A DNA stretch of 64,000 nucleotides from Lutjanus erythropterus (lineage: Eukaryota; Chordata; Actinopteri; Lutjaniformes; Lutjanidae), in NCBI GenBank assembly GCA_020091685.1, contig CM034610.1, positions 30,214,804 through 30,278,803 of the forward strand. The letters run 5' to 3'. Of this stretch, positions 56,960 through 64,000 are shown one piece after another; the stretch's first letter is position 1, and each line of letters opens with the position of its first letter. The position numbers and the translations under genes are program-made. The notes beneath the pieces are model-generated. The model saw nothing but the letters and a program-made list of their open reading frames with translations, was not told the origin of the DNA and searched no databases.

Positions 56960-58690
56960 AATAAAAGTGTCCAAGACAAAGATGATGTACAAGTTGTAAC
57001 AAGACGAATACAAGCTAACAATATAAAAATGATGTAAAAGGTGTAACAAGGCAAAAATTACATAACAAGCCATAACAATATGACAGTGATGTAACAAGAT
57101 ATAGAGTGGAGGAAATAATTATTTGATCCCTTGCTGATTTTGTAAATTCGCCCACTAACAAAGAAATGAACGGCCTATAATTTTAATGGTAGGATTGTCT
57201 TAACACTGAGGGATATAATAACAAAAAGAAAATCCAGAAAATCACATCATATAAAATATAGAAATTGATTTGCATTTCATTGAGTGAAATAAGTATTTGA
57301 TCCCCTAGAGAAACGTGACTTAGTACTTGGTGGTGAACCCTTGTTGACAAGCACAGAGGTCAGATGTTTCTTGTAGTTGATTACACATCTCAGGAGGAAT
57401 TTTGGTCCACTCCTCTTTGCAGATCCTTAAGGTTTCGAGGCTGTCGTTTGGCAACTCAAAGTCTCAGCTCGCTCCACAGATTTTCTATGGGATTAAGGTC
57501 CCGAGACTGGCTAGGCCACTCCATGACCTTAATGTGCTTCTTCTTGAGCCACTCCTTTGTTGCCTTGGCTGGATGTTTTGAGTCACTGTCATGCTGGAAG
57601 ACCCATCCACGACCCATTTTCAGTGACCTGCCTGTCACCCAGGATTTTACAGTACATGGCCCCATCCATCCTCCCCTCGATGCGGTGAAGTCGTCCTGTC
57701 CCCACACCCCCAAAGTATAATGTTTCCACCTCCATGATGGTGTTCTTGGGGTCATAGTCAGCATTTCTCTTCCTCTAAACATGGCGAGTCAAGTTGATGC
57801 CAACGAGCTCGATTTTGATCTCATCTGACCACATGACCTTCTCCCAAGCATTCTCTGAATCATTCAGGTGTTCACTGGCGAACTTCAGACGGGCCTGTAC
57901 ATGTGCCTTCTTGAGCAGAGGGACCTTGCGAGTTCTGCATTTTAATCCATTACGGTGTAGTGTGTTACCAATGGTTTTCTTGGTGACTGTGGGCCCAGCT
58001 GCCTTGAGATCATTAACAAGCTCCTCCTGTGTAGTTCTGGGCTGATTCCTCACCTTTCTCATGATCATTGATACCCCACGAGGTGAGATCTTTTGTGTTT
58101 CTTCCATTTTCGAATAATCGCACCAACAGTTTTCTCCTTCTCAACCAGCTTCTTGCCAATGGTCTTGTAGCCCATTCCGGCCTTGTGCAGGTCTACAGTC
58201 TTGTCCCTGACATCCTTAGACAGCTCTTTGATCTTGTCCATGGTGGAGAGGTTGGAGTCTGATTGATTGATTCTGTGGACAGGTGTCTTTTATGCAGGTA
58301 ATGAATTGAGATTGGGAGTACGTTCTTAAAGTGAGAGGACTAATCTAACCGGTCTGTGGGAGCCAGAATTCTTTATGATTGGTAGGGGATCAAATAATTA
58401 TATCCTCCACTGTAACAAGACAGAAATTATGTAAAAGATATAACAAAACAACGACGACATAAAAGACATAAGACGAAATAGATGGGACAAGACAAAAACA
58501 AGATAAAAGATGTAGCAGGACATAACAAGACGAAAATTACATAAAAATGTAACAAGACAATAATGATGTAAAAGGCGTAACAAGATGAATGTAATGTGAC
58601 AAAATGAAAACAACATAAAAGGTGTAACAAGACAAAAACAAGATAAAAGATGTAACAGGACATAACAAAACAAAAGTGGCGTAAAAGAAG
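56960..58690. repeat. AT-rich minisatellite, split by a Tc1 element
   Basis: GTAACAAGACnAAAATnAC-type units at 56,960-57,103 and 58,413-58,690, same kind as 4,494-5,200. The right flank (GTAGAAATGTCCTTCAGAGA ... ACAGTACTTCTAG, to about 58,875) matches the right half of the 4,306-5,369 element, so this is a second, rearranged copy. Confidence 0.6.
57104..58412 (-). mobile_element. Tc1-type transposon, full length, inactive
   Basis: TA at 57,102-57,103 and 58,413-58,414. Ends GAGTGGAGGAAATAATTATT (left) and the complement of CAGTGGAGGATATAATTATT (right); the expected first C is G on the left. 1,309 bp. The minus-strand transposase is spread over at least three frames: start 58,241 ([15 protein letters not shown]... 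helix-turn-helix), then 58,107-57,775, then 57,782-57,456. DDE positions are readable: Asp in MWSDEIK, Asp in [11 protein letters not shown], Glu in NPIENLW. Several frameshifts make it dead. Confidence 0.85.
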
Positions 58691-58879
58691 AAGCCGAAAC
58701 AGAGAGGGTGAGATAACTGTGGAGAAAAGTTGAGGTTCAGTTGAGCTTGCACGTAAATAACTGGTAGAAATGTCCTTCAGAGAGTGACTTTTTACTTTTA
58801 TACATTTCAGAGACTGTATTTTTTTTGTACTTGTTCCCTTTTACTGCAGAGAAGAAGTTGAAACAGTACTTCTAGTTTT

Positions 58880-60400
58880 TTTTTTAGTTTTTTTTTTTTA
58901 TACTTTTTATGTAGTATTTTCTGCTTAAGGTAAAACAGATAATGAACAAACAGGTAAAGAAGACAAATAAACTTACAGAAATTGTGGGGGCTCCTCTGAT
59001 GACCATATTGTGATGTATCATGTCCAGTGTCTTTAACTGTCCTGTTTAATTTGTAGTGTCTTCTCCCATTTCCTGTCAAAGATCGGTCCATTGGACCTCA
59101 GACAGAAGGTCATCCGCTCCATTGTGTGGATTTCTTTAATTTTGTCCATCCACTGATTGATATTTGGAGGTTCTGATTTATACCAGTTCTTAGTGATTAT
59201 TATTATTTTTTTCATGCCAGTAACAGTATTTTACACAAATACCAGTCTTTCTTGATAATCACTTCATTTTTCAAAGCACAGAGATACAGGACCAGGACAC
59301 TGTTAGGGATGTTATAACCCAAAATCTTTCCCACAATTAGACATATCTTTTCCCAAAAAGTATGAATTTTTGGGCATTGGCGTTCATGTTTCCGCACTGC
59401 CTCCAGCACTGTTCCTGTGGTTGGGATAGTTTGCTTTTAATATGTGGTGTAATGAAGAAGTGGATCAAATTTTTCCAACCGAATACTCTCCACTTCTTTG
59501 AACTTGTGGATGAATGCTGTGCACTCCACACTGAACGCCAATCCTCTCGTGATATTTCTATGTTTAGTTCTTTCTCCCATTATGCTTTAATGTATCCCGT
59601 GTGGTTTCCATTGTGTTTCTAAAGACCCTGATATATTCTGGAGATTATTTTTTTATTCATCTTTTTATAGGCTTCAGTCAGAATATCTACCACTGCATTG
59701 CCCTCTCCAGACAAAGTTGGTTTTATTCTTTTATCATAGTAATCTCTTATTTTCAGGTATCTGAAGAAGTCTGTTTTCAAGTCCGAATTTCTTTTGTAAT
59801 TCTCTAAAACTTTTTAAGAGCCCTTTGTGAGTTAACGTACATATTGCTGTAATGCCCCTGTCCCACCATTATCTGAATCCATCATCGCTGATTTTTGGTT
59901 TGAATTTAGGATCTAGAGCAAGCAAATTAATAATTCAACGTCTCCCTCCATCTTGTATTCTTTTATCATCTTGCTCCAGATATCCAGAGTTTGTTAATAA
60001 TTTCATTATTGCTTTGTTGACCCATTTTATTTCCTATATCCCCTAATTCTGCTTGGATTTGAAAGGCATCTGTCTTGGCCTCCATGTCTTTCCATCTTGC
60101 CTGATATAGAGGGCAGCATGTACAGACCAGGAACTTTCCCCTGGGCTGCATAGAAGTATTGTTTCAGATTAGGCAAGGACAGCCCACCCTCTTCTTTTGG
60201 TAACTGAAGGGTCCTATACCTAACCCTTGGTTTCTTTCCACATAAATCTAGATATAAGTTTGTCCCAGTGTCTGAATTGTGTTTCTGGGATCATTTGTGG
60301 GATAGATTGAAAAAGGTAACAGTCTCGGTAACACATTCATTTTTATTTCATCAATTCATGTCTCAAAGTCCATATTGAAGGCTGACCACCTCCTGATATC
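58880..60400 (-). pseudogene. L1-type retrotransposon 3' fragment
   Basis: Minus-strand scraps in collinear order: KEEGGLSLPNLKQYFYAA-like reading near 60,160 (after frame changes), then LYQARWKDMEAKT (60,151-59,966), then TPHIKSKLS...CWRQCGNMNANAQKFILFGKRYV (to 59,337), then PPNINQWMDKIKEIHTMERM (59,215-59,033). This is the usual order of the region after the reverse transcriptase in L1/Tx1-type ORF2. T-runs at 58,876-58,910 would be its poly(A) end. Confidence 0.55.
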
Positions 60401-60406
60401 CATCTT

Positions 60407-62487
60407 CAGGGGCGCCGCCAGAAATCTTGGGCCCCCTGAAAGATTACAATTTAGGGCCCCGCCCCCTCACCCACACATATTGGTTTTCTTTTGTGAGCAA
60501 ATATTGTTAGATATTGTTAGGCCACTTACAATGGAGTTCATTCTCTTTTCATCTTTTCTCTCCCATTTGCTGCCTTTGTATATTTTAAGTAATCTTGAAA
60601 TGTTTTCCTATCTGAATCTCTGGGCATTTTTTGATCATCTTTAACAGCTAATTTCCTGATGATAGCTGCCCTGTCACGATCATCTAAATGGGCTGGCCAT
60701 AACCTTGGATCAGCAGACAACAGATAATCTGCATGCTGTTCAGTCTCTGTATTGTCCCCTGACTCAGCCTGTTCCTTCACTGCTGCTTCCTCCTCATCAT
60801 CATCATCTGGGATGCTACTTGCCCTCTCCTCTTCCTGCGATGCAACACCTCTGGTCTCATCTCTGGCTTCTGCATCATGGCCTGAAGAGGCCCCTGGTTC
60901 TGAAGTGTCCATAATGTGCACAATACATAATCTGTTATAAATCCACTGAGATACTACTGAAACAGTTGACACATGCAAGTTCTCTCAACACATGATCATT
61001 TGGATTGAACGAACTTCATACAAATTATCTAAGAATAATTGCTCATAAAATAAATCTCTTTTCATTTTAATGTAAGACTTTTCTAGTGTTGACAGTTGTC
61101 TCTTATCACCAACACTTTAATTTGCTAACTAGTTTAGTTGGCCTAGCTGCTCACTGCAGCCTAGAAAATAAAATAGTAACCCTAAATCCCTTGTTTGTGG
61201 ATTGTATTGCTCACCTCCTTCTCCTTCAGCTGGGATTTGGGTTGAGGGCTGGGGTCCGATCCCTGAGGTTGAATCTGTAGTGTGTATGTTGAGGGCACCT
61301 CATTAGTTATGAAAACAGTTCTTAGCACCAGCATTGTGTAGGCTAATATTTTATCTTGCACATACATGGGTTTCTTGTTTACAAACATTGGGCCTGTGCA
61401 CGACAATCCGGGGCAGAAAGCCCATAGTAATAGAATAACCATCAGAAAGCCCAGTTTAAATGTGTTGTTTATTAGTCGTAGTTAGTCTACTAATCCCCCG
61501 TTTGTAGCCAAAGACTTGCAGACACCCTGGACATATTCTCAAACGTAGCCTAACTTTACATAATTTGAGCCTTTGTCTATAGGCTACATATTTGACATTA
61601 AATATGCAAACGGATGCCTCTTCTTCCTAGGTATTTTGAACATCCTGATCCCATTGGCAACTCTGTTTGTAGCCTACAGTTCACAATACAACAACTTCTT
61701 GTCATTTTGCCTTCATGACAATTCCACCGCTTCAACACAAAACCTTGCTGCTTTCTGCCCCAGTCTGGCGCAGTGCAACAACGATGACATTGCATGCTGA
61801 GAAGTAGCCTATAGTAGCCTATTTTATTGCACAAGTTCAAGTTCTACATGACATTCATCTGATCTCAGATGGCAATACACATGGAGTATGTAAATAAAAT
61901 GACACGGCACTTATTGAAAATTGTTGCCTTGATATTCCAACCAGGTTAAGACGAAATAGGCTAGTCTCTCTCATTAGCATCTAGTGTGTTGTATCATGGC
62001 ATCGAGTGTCAGTGAATAATACCTTTCTTTTGGAAAAACTGGGTCACTAACTGTCGACCTTTCTTCTCTCGTTCTGCCTTTTGCTGACTCTCCTTATGTT
62101 TCTGGTATCCAGACTTCATGCTTATCAACTTCTAATATGTTGCCTTTGCACCTGATCGCATTTCAACTGAGTAGCCAACGCTGCGCATTTACTGGCATCT
62201 ATGGAGCATGCACATTTCACGTGCCCCCCTGCCAGAATCAGACCATACCATTCCGTAAAAAGAGAGAGGGGTGAAATGATAATCAGAAATAATTCAAGGA
62301 TGTTGTTTTTAATAGCAAATCACAACCATATATAATTTGCTTATTTTAACAGATGAAATGAAATATTTCATTTCAAAAACCTACGATAGATAATACTATT
62401 AAAATAATATTGATAGCCCTCAAAGGGGCCCCTGTCAGGCCCGGGCCCTTAGAATTGTTCTAACTTTACCCCCTGGCGGCGCCCCTG
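60407..62487 (-). mobile_element. hAT-type element with TTF-family N-terminal transposase exons
   Basis: Exact 15-bp inverted ends CAGGGGCGCCGCCAG at 60,407 and, complemented, ending 62,487; 2,081 bp. Flanking 8-mers (TCCATCTT, CTTTACTT) do not match well. The minus strand holds three N-terminal transposase exons; the catalytic part is missing. It abuts the L1 fragment on the left and, 6 bp away, a TTAAAGGG element on the right. Confidence 0.7.
60538..62119 (-). pseudogene. Truncated TTF/ZMYM-like hAT transposase, three exons
   Basis: Exon 1, 62,119-62,023 (MKSGYQKHKESQQKAEREKK, then QLVTQFFQKK; donor GTATTA, phase 1). Exon 2, 61,274-61,215 (DSTSGIGPQPSTQIPAEGEG; donor GTGAGC, phase 1). Exon 3, 60,956-60,538 (acceptor TGTTTCAG; acidic stretch DDDDEEEAAVKEQ, then DPRLWPAHLDDRDRAAIIRK and FQDYLKYTKAANGREKMK, stop). 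These are the typical N-terminus and entry to the TTF-type finger of this transposase group. It stops exactly where the finger and catalytic domain should begin, showing internal deletion. Confidence 0.6.
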
Positions 62488-62493
62488 CTTTAC

Positions 62494-63051
62494 TTAAAGG
62501 GACAGTTCTCACAAAAATGAAAATTCAGTCATTATCTTCTCACCCTCATGCCGATCCAAGATCAGGTTATTTCGTTAGTCCACAAAACACTGCTGGAGTT
62601 TCACAGGAAAACAGTGTTGCAGAATCTCCCAAACAATGGGAGTGAACGGTGGCCAGTTTTCAAATGTAAAAGACAACTGGAAAAAAAAAAAAAAAAATCA
62701 TAAAATGGCTCCATACTGTCTGGTGTAATCCAAGTCCACACACACAACCAGTTCAGACAATGTGTGTGTGAACATGGCTCCAAGCTGAGGATCTACAGGG
62801 CTTTAGGAGACTTGGATTATAGCAGATGAGCAGTATGGAGGCAGTTTATGTTTTTTCTTTTTCTGTTGTTTTGTCTGTTTGAAACCCGGCCATCATTCAC
62901 TTCCGTTGTTTGGGAGATTCTGGAACACTGTTTTCCTGTGAAACTCCAGCAGTGTTTTGTCGACTAAAAAAAACTAAACCCAACCTTCAATTGGTATAAG
63001 GGTAAATAAATAATGACTGGATTTTTATTTTTGGGTGAACTATCCCTTTAA
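62494..63051. mobile_element. TTAAAGGGACAGTTC inverted-repeat element, long copy
   Basis: Left TTAAAGGGACAGTTCTCACA, right GTGAACTATCCCTTTAA, TTAA at both extremes. Arms are related to 44,863-45,233 and the centre is longer. Non-coding. Confidence 0.6.
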
Positions 63052-63838
63052 ACTGCTTTTAGTGAGCCAACACATGTAGAACTGATGAATACAAATCATG
63101 AATGCGCTGATCCCACATTTTGTCCCAATGAAATAAGACATAGAGAAGTGAGATGGATAAGTCCAAACCTGATACTCCTAAACCTGAGCTTAGCAGATGT
63201 AACCAATAGAAATTTGTAAATCAAGCAGACAAATACCTCCACTGTTTTGAGTTTCCCATGAAGACAACACTGAGTGTAGCTATATCTGCAAGACAACAGC
63301 CATATTAACATACATGAACCCTCTCAGCTTGAACTTTACACTTAGTTACTGAGTCAACAACACATTCCTAAAAAATGAGTATGTATTTCATCATCATATA
63401 AATAAACAGCACAAAAACATCACAAGCAAGCAAAGTCCTGCTGCCCACAACTAGAGAGCTAACAGGTGACATGCAGCCTCATGTGGGCAGAAATTGAGAA
63501 AACAGCAGCCAAGAAAACAAACAGTAGCCTTGTTAAGTTTATTTGATATGACTAGGCAGAAAAGCAACAACTGAACAGAGACAAGAAAGAAAGAAGAAGA
63601 AAGTTTGTGATTAATTAGCATGTTAGCAAATAGAAAATACTTAGCTTGTGAAGTGAAGGATGGTCAGCGTCTGAGTGGACAGTTTGGAAGAGTGACCAGA
63701 CAGAGGACAGAGGTCGCACACTGCCGCCACCAACAGGACAACAAACTCCCACTGAAAGAACGTCTGGAGCCTTCAGGTGGTGATATGAAGAACAGCACTG
63801 ACCCACGTAAACACAGTTATTTCCCCCACAAATCCTGG
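63052..63838. other. Spacer, no gene seen
   Basis: No exon or element end that I can support. Confidence 0.4.
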
Positions 63839-64000
63839 AGATGTGAGTGCATGGAGGGGTGCAGCTATGGCGCTGAAGTTTCTGATGAACCGTCTGTAAA
63901 AGTTAGCAAATCCCAAGAATTGCTGAACCTTTTTGCGGCTATCAGGTGTTGGCCACTGAGCCACAGCGCTAACTTTAGCCGGATCCATTTGCATCTTTCC
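63839..64000 (-). pseudogene. Ty3/gypsy pol fragment at right edge
   Basis: A minus-strand frame open to the window edge: [20 protein letters not shown], then [20 protein letters not shown] and APLHALTS. This is the end of the reverse transcriptase and the link to RNase H of a Ty3/gypsy LTR element. After ALTS the frame continues with unrelated sequence (to 63,773), so the element is broken here. Confidence 0.7.

Noticed and set aside
58398-58752. Similar Phe/Leu/Val/Cys-rich minus-strand frames
   Set aside because: Same minisatellite artefact as at 4.5-5.2 kb.
1-64000. CRISPR arrays, bacterial operons, tRNA or rRNA genes
   Set aside because: None seen. The regular repeats are microsatellites, a minisatellite and transposon ends, and the genes are split by spliceosomal introns.

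Overview
The window is eukaryotic nuclear DNA from a ray-finned fish, very probably a teleost. The evidence is GT-AG split genes, vertebrate genes in a vertebrate order, and a dense load of fish-style transposons (hAT, Tc1, short inverted-repeat elements, non-LTR retrotransposons, a Ty3/gypsy scrap) among AT-rich unique DNA and microsatellites. There is no bacterial-type organisation, rRNA, tRNA or CRISPR array.

Three host-like genes can be read exon by exon. (1) Minus strand, 1-9,734: the 5' end of arid5b. Coding exon 1 (9,714-9,734) and exon 2 (7,249-7,503) are present; the remaining exons lie beyond the left edge. (2) Plus strand, 13,417-23,295: a five-exon gene whose junctions keep one frame of 615 codons (614 aa). 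It carries two THAP zinc fingers, a coiled coil, a helix-turn-helix and a DDE_Tnp_4-type transposase fold. The second catalytic Asp appears to be His, so this looks like a transposase turned into a host gene. It is the most interesting object in the window. (3) Minus strand, 39,281-51,644: a complete six-exon gene of 203 codons that I read as cabcoco1 (C10orf107; ciliary, CLAMP-like domain). In human, CABCOCO1 and ARID5B are neighbours in the same relative orientation, so gene order supports both calls and shows the THAP-transposase gene sitting between two conserved neighbours. A fourth, unrecognised two-exon minus-strand gene model (53,458-55,907; 64 aa) has a TATA box and a perfect CRE upstream.

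Most of the rest is transposable-element DNA. Left part (1-13 kb): a hAT-type element (290-1,016), a hAT-like element swollen by an internal AT-rich minisatellite (4,306-5,369), a CACATGTG palindrome block (about 6.9-7.2 kb), a 2-kb inverted-repeat element filling 90% of arid5b intron 1 (7,575-9,568), and a nested pair of small elements (10,783-11,584). Introns of the THAP gene: a GGGCTGGGC element, a hAT element with a perfect 8-bp target duplication encoding a lone BED finger (17,067-17,909), and a second copy of the 290-1,016 family (21,402-22,008). 23-39 kb: small elements, a LINE fragment with a restriction-like endonuclease (30.85-31.6 kb) and a Myb/SANT fragment. cabcoco1 intron 2: a 2.2-kb broken non-LTR retrotransposon in antisense. 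56-64 kb: a complete but broken Tc1 element (57,104-58,412) inside minisatellite DNA, an L1-type 3' fragment, a 2.08-kb hAT element with spliced TTF-type transposase exons (60,407-62,487), a TTAA-flanked element (62,494-63,051) and a gypsy pol fragment at the right edge.

Exon boundaries were set by hand from splice signals and phase, without transcript data. Transposon superfamily calls rest on terminal repeats, target duplications and protein motifs, not on a repeat-library search.
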